The notes: a model not told the origin generated them from the letters alone. A stretch of DNA of 64,000 nucleotides from Aplidium turbinatum (GCA_918807975.1 OU964924.1:18149695-18213694); one strand, 5' to 3'. Positions 10,979-22,423 are shown, counted from the first letter of the stretch. Translations and numbers: made by a program.

Positions 10979-11410
10979 GATAGTATTCTAACAAACAAAC
11001 ATGTAGATTGTAGTACATACATGGTTGAAAGTGGAAAGCAACTAACTTCAATTTTACCATGGTAATCTAGTTTCGTTGAATGATTGCATCCTCCTACCAA
11101 AAATGGGGGAAATAGCCTAGCATCCACCTAAATCGATGCATGTGCCTTTTTTACTTAATAATTCAGTTGACCCTACTTGTATATAACTTACTATATGATT
11201 AGCTTGTGCATTCCTATTACGTATGGAAAAGCAACACGGCTAAACTCGTGAAAAGTTGCATATTTTGGATGTATACTGTAGAGCAAAAACTTGACGTGAT
11301 AGAAGAAAACTGGTGGCATTTTTGAAATCAGCACGCCGGAATTAGCCTAAATCAAGTGCAAAATCAAAGTCAACAAAAAAAAATTTCAAAATTGTTCCCC
11401 AGTGTAATAT

Positions 11411-11801
11411 TTGTTGAAGGTTTGTAATTGTATGTATACTATAGTGTTGCGTACTTTTGAAAAAAAATTGACGATATGGCCCCAACTTTCCTCATACACT
11501 AGCCTAATGTATAAGGCACATTTTACCTCAACTCATATATATACTGAAACAGGCAAATATAATTGTTTGACTCGTTGAGTAAGCAATGTGTTTATTTCGG
11601 AATACATATTACATTAGTTCTTAAGAGGCACATAAAAATTTCTTCCCCTTTAATTCACTTCGAAAACCCTTCATACCCAATGGAACCGACTTGATTAACT
11701 AAATTGGACTAAGCGAACATGACGAGCACAAAGTTGTGAAATTTCACAGATGTAGAAACAGAGATCGTTTCCAGAACCCATTAGTGACCCATTTTTGAAG
11801 A
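11411..11801. other. No gene recognised
   Basis: About 0.4 kb between the candidate transposon and the target duplication of the next hAT. No open frame or terminal repeat of note. Confidence 0.4.
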
Positions 11802-11821
11802 GTCACGACTAGAGATGTAAA

Positions 11822-13213
11822 AAAAACGTTTTTTTTTTGTTTTTACAAAAAACGAGCTCGTTTTTTTTTTTTTTTTTTTACCTATTTTGACATTAAATGT
11901 CACAATATGCAGCAATTAGGGTAAACTCATTGTAATAGCGTCTCTTTAACAAACAAACACTCAAACAGTCTCATAACTCGCATAACTTATTTCAAATCAC
12001 ACTATATGTCTGGTATATTGTTTCATTGCAGTTTTGTAGATCTCAAGTCTCAACATACGAGCCATAAAGATTTCTCATCGTCTCAAATAGTAGTAACAGT
12101 GTCCTATGGTTGGCACATCTCCAGTATTGTCTGTAATTTGGTCCAGCCAGTTGTTAAATGCAGTAGCGTACCACACTCATGTACAGTTTCGAAACCACAC
12201 TGTAATTTTGGTTAATGGGCATGTTAGGACCAGGTGGCCAGTGTCCTGTTTCTCTGCTTCACAAAGGCACTTTTGACCAGCACACCACACTTTTTCCAGT
12301 ACAACGTCAAAAGGTTGTTCCAGTTGATACTTGATGAAAACCACACAAGCGCTTCTCGAGCTAGATAAGTGAGATAACCTTACCCACTAGGTGGCTTCAT
12401 AAGTAGCAATAGAAAAACGGCAATATCTCAAAAACCGCTCAACATATTTGGATAATTTTTAGCTGTACCCCTATGTTTTCTGGGTTGGCTATCTGTTTAT
12501 GAACATTAAAACAAGTTTTGGCTGTACAGTCGTACAGTCGATGTCGACTGCAACCGTACAGTCGACTGTACAGTCGATGTCACTATAGACTGGCAATCAG
12601 CTGATCGTACAATAGTTGTTACTGCGGGCGATTTAACTGTAGGCTATGTAACTGTACGTCAAAACATCAGATTTCAACATCAAAACATCACACAGTTTAC
12701 TCAAAAAACATCAAATCTGATGTTAAAACATCAGATGTGGTAACGTGGCTTTTGTCATTGCTGTCGATAGTGACGTATTCTCGAGCAGTTTTCCATTTTT
12801 TGGTCGTTTTGAAAAAATGAAAAATAAATAAAACATTGGACTTTAGGCCTTGCCAGTGCCATTGAAAACAACTTTTATTCGGTAATTTTTTTAAAATGTA
12901 TTCTTGAATGTTCAGTTTACGCATTTTGAAATGCTTAATTCCTGTTTGAAAATTTCATTTAGTAGGCCTTTAAGAGAAAACAAACATGACTATGACATCA
13001 CAAAGGAGTATTGAACCTCTTCAGGGAAAATAAAAAACATCAAAATGTTTCTATCTTTCACTACATTTAAATGTGATTTGGGCTAAATGTTGGGACTTTA
13101 GCACTAGACTGATTTTGCCAAACTTTTCATCAATCTTTCCTCTACCCAATTACAAAATTTTTTTTTTTAAAGTTACGCATCATGGTTTTATTATTTAATT
13201 AAAAATCAATCAA
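11822..13213. other. hAT interior without a recognised gene
   Basis: T-rich and A-rich runs at 11821-11880, short self-complementary clusters of ACAGTCGA at 12529-12580 and of CATCAGAT/ATCTGATG at 12665-12735. A minus-strand stretch near 12150-12340 reads EKVWCAGQKCLCEAEKQDTG but I do not recognise it. No terminal repeats seen. Confidence 0.4.
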
Positions 13214-13261
13214 TTAACCCTTTTGCTGCTATAGGTATGTCTAGTCCTTGTGCTAAGCCCA

Positions 13262-13930
13262 TTTTTAAGAAAAAATATGCATTTTCAAATGAATGTGCAA
13301 CAAGTACTACAAGAGCTTTTTTGAAAATTTCTTTTGCGTATTAGATTTTAAAAAAGGTTGGACTAATAAAAACAGGCAAAATTTTAGAGTTTTGCGCAGT
13401 TAGATTGTCACGTGACGTCATGGCAGCCATTTTGGATTTTTTCATTTTTGTGAAATTTGTGAAGAAAACGTTTTTTTTGTAATGAAATGTAGTTAGAAAG
13501 TCTTTTTGCTTACTAAATATGGATAAAGATACACAAAACGAACAAAATCAATTACTGAATAACATTTAAAAAATAAAACTGGTAAAAAAAGTAATAAATT
13601 AAAAGAAAAAAATATGCATTTCATAATGAATCTGAAAAAAATAAGCTCCTATTAGAGCTTTTTGAAAATTTCTTTTGTGTTTTAGATTTAAAAAAAGGTT
13701 GAACTAATAAAAAAAGGAAAATTTTAAAATTCTACTCAGCTAGATTGTCACGTGACTTCGTGGCAGCCATTTTAGATGCTTCAATTTTTAGAAAATCTGT
13801 AAAAAAAAGTTTTTTTCTAGTAAAATGTTGTTGGAATGTCTTGTCGTTTAATGAAAATGGATAGAAATACACAAAACGGACAAAAAGAACCATAGAATAC
13901 CAGGTAAAAAATGAAAGATACATTGAAAAA
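13262..13930. repeat. Two-unit tandem repeat, period about 340 bp
   Basis: Units at about 13262-13560 and 13600-13930 share AAAAAATATGCATTT, TTTTTGAAAATTTCTTTTG, the motif TAGATTGTCACGTGAC followed by TGGCAGCCATTTT, and the tail GTTTTTTT. They are diverged by roughly 15-20 percent by eye. No coding content seen. Confidence 0.7.
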
Positions 13931-14118
13931 TAGTTATAGTTTGTAGGCTACATAGTGATGGTAGTCTTCTATCACATAGGCCAATGCTTTTCAATAAATG
14001 TTTTTGCTTTCTTTCACAGTACAAACTTCAGGCTGTTGAGTTTGGTGAGAGCATAATTTGGACATTTACTCGTAGGCTATACGTCTAATGAATCTCTGTT
14101 TTTTTCATCAGGTGCAGC

Positions 14119-14376
14119 CAGGCCTGGATTGATGGAGGGGCAGAGGGTGCCGGGCTCCCCTTTTGAAGGGACCCCCGAAGTAGAAAAAATGTAATTTTGT
14201 GTTATTATTTTTTTTTTCGGCCTTTGAAGTTTCTGCAAAATGCTGTGCAGTGCTAGATTACTGCTACTGTACACGTAGAGGTGGTTTTTCGCGCTGACGC
14301 AGCTAAAAAAATTTTTGCACTGAGGGCCCCAGATCTAAAAGTGCCCCCGGCCCCCCATTAGCTAAATCCGGCTCTG
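14119..14376. mobile_element. hAT MITE (copy 1 of a family also at 22183)
   Basis: Flanked by perfect 8-bp direct repeats GGTGCAGC (14111-14118, 14377-14384). The ends CAGGCCTGGATT and AAATCCGGCTCTG are imperfect inverted repeats. The interior shares TTTGAAGTTTCTGCAAAATG with the inverse of the 22183-22423 copy. No coding capacity. Confidence 0.85.
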
Positions 14377-14439
14377 GGTGCAGCTACAGAATAATCCAAT
14401 TTTATGTGGTAAACCCTAAAACAATCTTTATCTGCATGC

Positions 14440-14900
14440 AGGCCTGGATGGCTTGGACAGTCAGGGCAAACTTGGGCGGACCATAAATGCGGCTACTTGG
14501 GCGGACCATAAATGGAGTTCTGAATGGAAGTCAAGCGCCACCAGACTCTATTCTTTCAGCCCCGACGCCAACACACGCCCCATCGGCTTAAGGCTACCAA
14601 GACAGGCATGGGTGCGCCTCAACCGTCTTCGTACGGGCATCGGGCTTTTTCGCTCAACCGTCTTCGTACGGGCATCGGGCTTTTCCGCTCAACCATGCAC
14701 CAACGGGGAATGGCATCTTCCTCCTCCTGTGACTGTGGTGCCGAGGAACAGACCGCAGACCACATCATCAATGACTGTTCCATCTTCGTGTCATGGATGA
14801 TGAAACCAAAGACTGGCTGCTCTCTAGTAGCCTTCCAGTGTAGTCCGGGAACATCGTTAATCTGGGGTGGTAGAAGGATAAACCCTCGGCCCCAGAGGCT
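14440..14900 (+). mobile_element. LINE 3' fragment with internal 36-bp duplication
   Basis: The plus strand reads RLNRLRTGIGLFRSTMHQRG, CDCGAEEQTADHIINDC and a following DDETKDWLL-like end, homologous to the LINE at 16170-17905. The segment encoding RLNRLRTGIGLF is tandemly duplicated at 14617-14690. Truncated at the 5' side and broken; inserted in the piggyBac remnant. Confidence 0.75.
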
Positions 14901-15018
14901 CACACGACGACGACGATCAGTCGATCACCCTTTTCATCATAATCGGGAGATACATCCATGGATCTATCGCCAAGCTAATGATAAAAATCATTCAACTCAC
15001 ATTCCCAATCACTCCCCG

Positions 15019-15262
15019 GCGCAACTTTTCAAAAGGTACCATTAAAAAATCCCCTTTGAGAAACAAAAGAAAAACGCAAATCATAGTATTAAGTCATCTG
15101 TTTTCCATCGGCTGACTTGGCGCAGAGGGTTAGGGCGGTGATAGGCTAGTCATTTCATTGACGTGGGTGTGATTTCCACCATTGCTATTGCTCTTTTTTC
15201 TTCTGTAATTACCAAACAAACTTCAAAGGGGATTTTTTAATGGTACCTTTTGGAAAGTTGCT
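15019..15262. repeat. Inverted duplication of piggyBac coding sequence around a tRNA-like insert
   Basis: The stretch at 15019-15060 (with AAAAGGTACCATTAAAAAAT) is the reverse complement of 15219-15262. The right arm is part of the piggyBac N-terminal frame, so the left arm is an inverted copy of it. The spacer of about 160 bp holds the tRNA-like sequence. Confidence 0.75.
15110..15190 (+). repeat. tRNA-derived SINE head
   Basis: The sequence has an A-box-like ACTTGGCGCAGAGGG and, about 40 bp on, a B-box-like GTGTGATTTCCACC, in the order and spacing of an internal RNA polymerase III promoter. It shares GGTTAGGGC and TAGTCATTTC with the better-preserved tRNA-like sequence at 30431-30511. The stems are too degraded for a functional tRNA. 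Confidence 0.45.
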
Positions 15263-15406
15263 CCCCGGGCTGTCATAGTCAACATGCGGAAACGAAACTG
15301 CTCTATCAGCAATATCAAAATTGTCCTCGCTGTCTGTGTCAGCAAAAATCTGACCTACCGCTTCCTCCGTATTGAATCGACTACCTTGCACATTATTCCC
15401 CGACAT
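15220..15406 (-). pseudogene. piggyBac transposase N-terminus
   Basis: From ATG at 15406 the minus strand reads MSGNNVQGSRFNTEEAVGQ, then IFADTDSEDNFDIADRAVSF and SPGSNFPKGTIKKSPLKF. An acidic, serine-rich N-terminus with DSE clusters is usual before the DDE/D core of piggyBac transposases. The core is not present; the frame runs into an inverted duplication and then unrelated repeats. It lies next to the right piggyBac end, in the orientation expected. Confidence 0.6.
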
Positions 15407-15597
15407 TTTAAAGTTTGACGTTTTTAAACAGCTATAAATAACTTCTAGTGCATAGAAACAAGCCAAGCTGGCGCATGCAAGTCAATAACTAGCTTTAACA
15501 AGGTTTTAACTGACTACCCGGTATTACCGGGTACACGCATTTCACCGACATGTTGCTATACCCGGTAACACCGGGTACACGCACTGAAAGGGTTAAT

Positions 15598-15730
15598 TAA
15601 ATGGCTGCTCGACACCTGCCCAAACATCTAGGCCGCGTCGCCGCCACTGCCCAAGGGTGGTAAAAGGCAGAGCCCCTCGACCCTTGAAGTGGCGAAGAAG
15701 GTTCAAATGAAGAAGAAAACAAATGGTTTT
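15598..15730 (+). mobile_element. LINE 3' tail fragment
   Basis: The plus strand reads WLLDTCPNI and then a stop, followed by a lysine-rich run, which matches the DDET..WL...CP.I end of the 16170-17905 LINE. It starts directly after the piggyBac TTAA. Confidence 0.45.
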
Positions 15731-16095
15731 ATCAGTGCGTAACGACAAGAGGTCAATTTCTTTTTATCTCAAAAAGTAGTAAGCCTAGTTCCCAAATAAA
15801 ATAAGTTTTCATCTTTGATCTGTGTTTTGTATTTTTATCCTGCATTGCGGGAATATGGGTAAAACTTTATACTTGTCAAGAAAAGTATTACGAAGCATTT
15901 ATTCACTATGTGGATACTTAGCAGTGCTGAAAAACTCCACTTTAAAGGGAAAATTTCTTCATTCAGGGTTGGTAGTAAGTGGCGTAGGAGCATATGCTGC
16001 TACCCCTGGCTTTCGTTGAAAATGCCGTCCTAAGTAGACTTCAGCAAATTTTGAAATAGTTAACTATACTAAAGATTGTAACTGAATCTGTAGTG

Positions 16096-17983
16096 CCCAG
16101 AATGGCCTGTTTCGGTGAGTCTGATCCCTATTCAGTGATTTTTTTGAATCTTTTTTTTTTAAATTATCGCACATAAAGCCAGGTAAAGCCCCGGGCCCTG
16201 ACCACCTATGTCCGAAGTTGATACTCCATGCTTCTGCCTCCTTAAAGTCCTGGTTAAAAGACTTCCTTTCCTGCTGTTCGCGCCACCTGAAAATTCCCAG
16301 AATCTGGAGAAGAGCCCTTGTGGTTGCAGTTCCTAAGCCGAAGAAGCCCCCAGGGGACTCGAAGAGTTACCGTCCAATCTCACTGCTCTGCATCCCCTTC
16401 AAGATCCTCGAGGGACTCATCTACGCCCGTGTCGAACCAATAATAGATCTGCAGCTCCCCCGTGAACAAGCTGGTTTCCGACACGGACGATCAACCGTAG
16501 ATCAGGTCACACTTATGACCCAAGACATTGAGGACAGCTTCTCGGCTAAAAAGAAGGCTGGCGCCGTGTTTGTTGATCTCACGGCTGCCTATGATACCGT
16601 ATGGCATAGCGGCCTTACCAGTAAGTTACTCCATCTGCTCCCTGACAGACACATGGTCCATATGATGATGGAACTTGTGCAAAACCGCAGTTTTACCCTC
16701 ACAACCGGTAGCGGTCGTCGAAGCAGACTACGCCGGCTTAAAAACGGCGTCTCACAGGGCTCAGTCTTGGCTCCTCTCCTGTTCAATATATACACCTACG
16801 ACTTGCCCCCCACCATCTCCAGGAAATATGCTTACGCAGACGACCTGGCACTCCTGCACTCAGCAGGAAACTGGCAGTCAGTGGAGAGGAACCTCAGCCA
16901 AGACATGCAAACACTATCAGCATACCTCCAGAAATGGAAGCTACAGCTCAGCAAGTCAAAGACAGTGTCGGCGGCCTTCCACCTTAACAACCAGGAGGCA
17001 CAGCGTGAGATAAACATCAAGATTGATGGGGAACGCCTGCCCTACTGTGCCGAACATACATACCTCGGCATAACCCTGGACAGGTCACTCACGTACCGCC
17101 GGCACTTGAAGTCACTGCGCAAAAAACTATCTACACGCGTCGCACTTTTGAGGCGATTGGCGGGTTCCGGCTGGGGAGCTGGTGCTAAAACTCTTCGTAC
17201 AGGTACCCTAGCCCTTGTTCATTCCACCGCTGAGACTGCGCGCCGGTCTGGTGTCATAGTTCTCACACCCACCAGATTGATACCGCCATCAACGACGCAC
17301 TGCGTACTGTGACTGGATGCCTGCGTCCCACTCCAACGGACTGCCTACCCATCCTAGCAGGCATCCAACCCGCTGAACTACGCCGTAAAGGAGCCACGAT
17401 TTCTCTCGCTCGCCGCGCTTTGGACCCCGACCATCTCCTCCATGCAACATTCAAGAGACCACCACCTATAAAGCAGCGGCTGAAATCAAGACGCCCCTTT
17501 GTGCCTGCCGCACAACAACTCCTTAAGAACGCAGAAGAACTTGGTTTAAGTGCGGCATACTGGACAAACCACATGTGGAACACGAAGTGGCAAAATCACA
17601 CCTCCGTCCACCAGGGATGTCCCTCGCAAGGCTTGCATGGGTCAGGCTAAACCGCCTGCGAACTGGCGTCGGCCGCTTTTGTTCGGACATGCACAAGTGG
17701 GGCCTGGTTCCTTCGTCAGAATGCGAGTGTGGTGCCACGGAACAGACCGCAGACCATGTCATCCACCACTGCCTAACCCACCGGCCTCCTCACGGTGCGC
17801 ATGGTCTGAGGGTCCTGGACGACGAGACTGCTGAGTGGCTGAAGATTTCCTGCCCTCCAATATAGCCTGGAAAGATCGCTCATACGCCATCATCATCATC
17901 ATTTAAAAAAAAATTGAAAAAATCCCCCGTTAAGGGATCGGACTCACCGAATCGGACTCACCGAAACGGGCCATTCCGAAAAA
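16096..17983. mobile_element. Short TIR element of the GGTGAGTCCGAT family, carrying a LINE
   Basis: The left end GAATGGCCTGTTTCGGTGAG and the right end (inverse of GGAATGGCCCGTTTCGGTGA) are inverted repeats with the motif GGTGAGTCCGAT. The same motif occurs at 44256, 59640 and 60927. Nothing of the element's own coding capacity is seen; a LINE fills its interior. Confidence 0.6.
16170..17905 (+). mobile_element. Non-LTR retrotransposon (LINE), 5'-truncated, reverse transcriptase plus C-terminal knuckle
   Basis: The frame at 16218-17312, continued in another frame to 17865, encodes a reverse transcriptase. Visible blocks are SYRPISLLCIPFKILEGL, QAGFRHGRSTVDQV, the palm A motif VFVDLTAAYDTVW, the B motif NGVSQGSVLAPLLFNIYTYD, the catalytic C motif YADD and the thumb-side YLGITLDRSLTYRRHL. 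A C-terminal CECGATEQTADHVIHHC knuckle follows after a frame change near 17250-17310. The endonuclease and 5' region are missing. The 3' end is a short CAT-repeat tail. By wording it belongs to the CR1/Jockey-like group, but I cannot fix the clade. Fragments of the same family lie at 9427, 14440 and 15598. Confidence 0.85.
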
Positions 17984-18470
17984 TATCAGTGATAAGATCT
18001 TTTGCATTATGTCACAAATGATCTGCAAGAAGTATCAATGACAAAGCGTATAAGACCTTACAAGTTACAACACACGAAATAAATATATACTTCTGTTTCA
18101 ACATTTATAAAGCATATACAATTATACATCGTTGTTAAGCTATCAGTTAAAAAACATGTTTAAACAAGCTATTGGCAATAGCTTGCATTAGTAAATTACC
18201 ACTAACAAGGTAATGTGTGTTCTGAATACTGCCATCTTGTTTTTACCAAAATTTTGTCAACCCATTGAGTGTGTACAAGAATAACCAGTCCCGGTATACT
18301 AACATCATAGGCTAACTTCCATAAAAGGAAAAAGAAATTAACTCATCGACAATTCTACATTATGTCATGTATCAAATCGCATTAATTCAATGTTTGTCAG
18401 GTCTCCTGCCACAAACATGTCTGAGAATGAAGAACAAAGCGAAACAACGTAGGACTATGCAAAAGACATA

Positions 18471-19391
18471 TGAAGAGCCCAGTTCCAAAACCGCTTAGGC
18501 GCCACTTTTACCAAAATTGAGTTTAGAGTGTCATTAGGTAGAGTATTACCATAGGTACCTACTATCCATTCCTTTTTTTCCAAAACCTTCTCTTTCTGCT
18601 TCAAATTCGACACTAAATATTGCGTTTTCTTCCAAAACCGCTTACGCGCCATCACACTTTGTTTCCAAAACCACTTGTATCCACAATTAACCAATCATAT
18701 TAAGCCATTGTATCACGTGACATATCGCTGATTGTTAAACCGTTTTCGTCATCGTTTCGTGATAAGCAGCAGTGTTACCATTTGGTAAATTTCACTACCA
18801 AATTCGAGATTTGGCAGAATTTTACGTTGTTTGGCAGTAAAATTTTGAGTTGGCAGAATTTTGGAAAACATTTTTGGTGAGTTGACAGTCAGTCTCTGGT
18901 CAGTTTGGAAAAATTAGAAATGTGTTTGGTAGTTTGAAGCATCTACTATCTGGCAACACTGATAAGCAGTGTTGTAGGCTTGCAGCCTATTGTTGCAGTT
19001 ACCAACGGTGCTTAGTAGCCTACTTGAGCTTTATAACTGTGTTTTTTTGCTTTGTTTAAAGTGGATTTGGGTTGTGGTGATGAATTAGTGGTGGTCAGCT
19101 TGGAAAAATGGTTTCAAAAATTGGTTTCTTTCATTCTGGCAATTTTTATTCTCCAGTTTATTTCCAAAACCGCTTATATCCACATTTCTAATTTTATAAA
19201 AAGGCGATTCTAAGCATTCTAATATTCCTTAGATCTGGACAAACGTCATGGCTCAATTCAGTAGGTAGTTATACATCGTCAGAAATCAAAAGCGCATTAC
19301 ATTTACCAAGCGAAACTGTCATAAACGTTTTTCGTGGTTTTCTCGAAATCACCGAAAGTGGATGAAAGCGGTTTTGGAAACAAGCTCTTCA
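18471..19391. mobile_element. mariner-like MITE with TA duplication
   Basis: Ends TGAAGAGC and GCTCTTCA are inverted and each is bordered by TA (18469-18470, 19392-19393). The motif TTCCAAAACCGCTTA recurs near both ends and internally at about 18482, 18632, 18664, 19161 and, inverted, 19360. No transposase. A hAT MITE is nested at 18770. Confidence 0.65.
18770..18961. mobile_element. hAT MITE, 192 bp
   Basis: CAGTGTTACCA at the left and TGGCAACACTG at the right are inverted ends, flanked by perfect 8-bp direct repeats ATAAGCAG (18762-18769 and 18962-18969). TTTGGCAG repeats fill the interior. Confidence 0.85.
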
Positions 19392-21462
19392 TATGCTGCT
19401 GCCAAGCACAAACACTTAGGAATTTCAGCACAACTACAAAACCATTTTTACTAGTTTAATGTTTTTTAAGAGCACTATAATGAAACTAAGCTGCAAATTG
19501 TAAAAAATTTGCAACTTTTCCAGAAAATCATAAAAAAAAAAATGAATAAAAAAAAACATTTACATCTCTAGTCACGACCTAGGGGTTAAGAACCATTTGG
19601 CTACACAAAGACAACAGTATAAATCACCGGCGCCGAGTCCCAGGCGGGCGGGCGGGCCACGCCCGCCGGACATTTCAGGAATTAAAAAAAAAAATTTAAT
19701 GCAATTTTAAGTCTCAAAATTTCTGTAACCATCTGTGCCACCTTCTGATACCAGCCTACTTACATTTTTCGCAGGGTTTTGTCGCCATATGATAGGCCCT
19801 ACTAGACCTACTAATTAAGGGATTCGTTTTCGTCAATTATTGCCATTGTTACATTCATGCAACGTTAAACAACATTGATTCGCTGTTAAGCGAGCAAAAG
19901 TGTCCAGCCGTTTGTCTCCACTCTGCCACTCGTAGCCCAGTGCTATAAATCAAGTAAATTGCGCAAACCTGTGAGGAACTTCATTCGTGGCAAAAGTCTG
20001 ACCGCAATTTCCACTGCTTTTACATCGTTTTAATATCGCCAGATGTTAAATCTGGCGATGTTAAATTAACATCGCCAGATGTTAAATCAGTGTAAAAACT
20101 GTAGCATTGTTTTCAAAGGAGTAATTTTCTCTCAAACGAGGTTATCAATTAACTCTGCTGCCAAAATGCTCTATTTTGTCGTCTCAATCATCACAGTTTC
20201 GTTTGTTACGTCACTGATATTAAACTGTGTACCTGTTAGATTGGCCGGATGAAACTATTGGTTGTCATTAGTTGCAATTCAGCTCCTTCGTTTTATAATT
20301 GTTCTAATTGTAGATTCAATGTAAACTCGGTTCAATAGCGCAGTTTATCGGTAGATGGCTTCTCGGGAGCTGAATTGCCGTAAAATTACTTCTGCGTTGC
20401 ATTACTGCATCTTGTATCTTATCTGTGCGCACGCTAGGAGCGACTTATCGTATGAACCCACCAATGTATTGTGTGTGTGTGTTATCGTGTTGTATTAACA
20501 ATAGTAATGTAATTATGGAACTATACAGTATTGCAGTTTTCGTCCCGCAACCTGCACATACCAATCACAAAAATATGCTGAACTGAATTACCAGGACCAG
20601 ACGTTGTTGCGTACCAATTCAGGGGTCGATTTTAACTTTTGTTTTCACTAGCCCACCGGACTAGTTGCTCCCCGTTTTCACTAGCCCGCACGATTTTTCA
20701 CTATTCTGACCAGTTTACTGACTTTTCACTTGTCTGATGACGTATTAAGATAAGTGTTTTGGCTTTGACTGAAACTAACTAAAGGCTTTCAGATTTCAGT
20801 ACGCACAAGAGAGCAACAATACGCACAAAAACACCTTCTGGGTCATGGAGGCACACGAGTTCTTCAACTACAACAAGGTAGCAATCCAAAGAAGAGGGAA
20901 AAAAACGAAATAAAAGTCAAATAAAATATTGTTTGTAAAAATGTTCAGGCTTGGGGACGTATTAATATTACACAGTAACAACAAGCTCTTCTTCGCTGTC
21001 AGAATCAGAAGACATGTCAAAATCAAAAGCTTGCTGGGATGCTGGCTTCTCCGTGCTGGCGTGCTCACTACTACCATGCTGTTTTTTTTTTTGCTGAGAC
21101 TTTTCGGTCATTTGTCCGAAATGATTTGAAAATATTATGTCATTTTTTATTTATTTCGGTCATTTTTTCTAATGAAAATATTTCCTTTCAAGTAGCTGGT
21201 ACAAACCAAAATTTGCACTTCCTGACTAGCTACAACATTAAGTTTCGCTGAGAAACTTTGTTGTGTTTTATCTCAGAAAAGTTAGAACAGACAAACGTTT
21301 CTTCAACGTTCATCAGCGAAACTCAACCTTGCAACGCCCGGCCGCAGACATCTTTTATTGCACACTAACACAGGTTCAAAAATAATGCAAAACAAAAATA
21401 CAGTACAACGAAAAGGAATAAAAAGAAGTAGGAATGACCAAATAAAAAAAGCACGTTACGCT

Positions 21463-21744
21463 CTAATGGTTCGCAATTACAAAGTGATTTAACTCCTCAA
21501 TGATTTCACCGCTCACGTTGTAGCGTGCTCGCTTCGCGTTAATGTGCCAGTGCGCGTATGCCACGTCATAATTGAATGTTTTGTATGATGCAGCATTTAA
21601 CCTCAAATGCATAAGTTTATCTGCAGTTGAACAACGCAAGCGATTTCTTGTTGGAATTCGCAACCGAGATAGCAAACTGAATTCACGTTGTACGGTTGCA
21701 TTCTCTGCATTAGAAGTCAGCAAAGCATTAGCGTTAGCTGCCAA
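21463..21744 (-). pseudogene. hAT transposase C-terminal dimerisation domain
   Basis: The minus strand reads NAENATVQREFSLLSRLRIP, then TRNRLRCSTADKLMHLRLNA and FNYDVAYAHW. This is the hAT dimerisation region (TA..ER.FS.L.RIKT..RNRL.....D.LM). The frame is open for 93 codons, but the piggyBac insertion at 21780 removes what lay upstream, so the copy is dead. It belongs to the surrounding hAT at 21079-23748 by strand and position. Confidence 0.75.
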
Positions 21745-22182
21745 ACTTGGCCAATCTATGCGACGCTTCGCAGCTATTGTTAACCCTTTGCGGTCAACAG
21801 GCGAGTCTGGCTCGCCTTTTCAAAATTGCCGATTTAGTCGTAAGGCGAGTATAGCTCGCCTTTTCCTAAAATTCCACTTTGCACACTCGTAAGGCGACCG
21901 TTTCTTGCCAAACGTAAATTTTCGGCAAACAAGCATACTTGCTATGAAAATATGTTGCTATTACTTCTCTTAGAGGATCAAAGCATGCGAAATAAAAGTA
22001 GTTGTGGTTGGTCAACCAAGCAAATCTAGTTGTCAGAAAACCTAGTTGTGTTGAAAGTGATAACTGTGCAGAATTTCACGTTGCGTAATACCACGTGATA
22101 ACAAGGCATTGTTAGGCTGCGAAACTGAATAAAGTGGAAACCACGTGTGCCTTAGTTGGCAGTGGCATACCGTAGGGTAGGC

Positions 22183-22423
22183 CAGGGCCGGATTTAGCTG
22201 ATGGGGGGCCCGGGGCACTTTTAGATTGGAGGCCCCCCTGCAAAAAGTTTTTTCGCGCCTACGGCGAGAAAAACTACCTCTGCACAATGCACAGCATTTT
22301 GCAGAAACTTCAAAGGCTGAAAGGAAGAAAAAATAACACAAAATCACATTTTTTCACGTAGGGGGGCCTTCAAAAGTCGGGGGGGGCGGGGCGGGGCACC
22401 TGCTCCCCCTAAATCCGGGCCTG
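22183..22423. mobile_element. hAT MITE (copy 2 of the 14119 family)
   Basis: CAGGGCCGGATTTAG and CTAAATCCGGGCCTG are inverted ends, flanked by perfect 8-bp GGGTAGGC (22175-22182, 22424-22431). The interior is the inverse orientation of the 14119-14376 copy and is rich in G or C runs near the ends. Confidence 0.9.

Larger units (their letters stand above)
7321..11410 (-). mobile_element. Candidate unclassified DNA transposon carrying a broken uncharacterised-family gene
   Basis: Sequence at 7321-7440 (with CTATCACGTCAAGTTTTT) recurs in inverted orientation at 11283-11410 (with AAAAACTTGACGTGATAG) over roughly 120 bp. Between the arms lies one minus-strand gene in two blocks (10505-10978 and 7640-8520). 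The gene family is common in hydrozoans, aphids and spiders and is usually labelled uncharacterised. The inverted repeats suggest a DNA transposon; the true outer ends and target duplication are not resolved. Confidence 0.5.
13214..15596 (-). mobile_element. piggyBac-type transposon remnant
   Basis: Both ends are TTAA followed by the piggyBac-style terminus: TTAACCCTTTTGCTGC on the left, and on the right the inverse of TTAACCCTTTCAGTGCGTG. A piggyBac transposase N-terminus lies on the minus strand next to the right end (15220-15406). The interior is degraded and holds tandem repeats, a hAT MITE, a LINE fragment and a tRNA-like sequence. The left end could in principle belong to another family member. 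Confidence 0.65.
11810..19570. mobile_element. hAT-type element, 7.8 kb including nested insertions
   Basis: The left end TAGAGATGTAAA and the right end TTTACATCTCTA are inverted repeats, both flanked by GTCACGAC (11802-11809 and 19571-19578), a perfect 8-bp duplication. I found no readable hAT transposase of its own, so it may be non-autonomous. Nested inside are a piggyBac remnant, two kinds of MITE, LINE fragments, a mariner-like MITE and a tRNA-like SINE head; much of the 7.8 kb is later insertion. Confidence 0.85.

Noticed and set aside
11822-11880. T-rich tract as a poly(A) tail of a retrocopy
   Set aside because: It lies just inside the hAT end and recurs in mirrored form near 19540, so it is part of the transposon's subterminal sequence.
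12150-12924. Coding remnant of a hAT transposase on the minus strand
   Set aside because: Short open stretches (CAGQKCLCEAEKQ; MRKLNIQEYILKKLP) show no motif I can tie to hAT or any other family.
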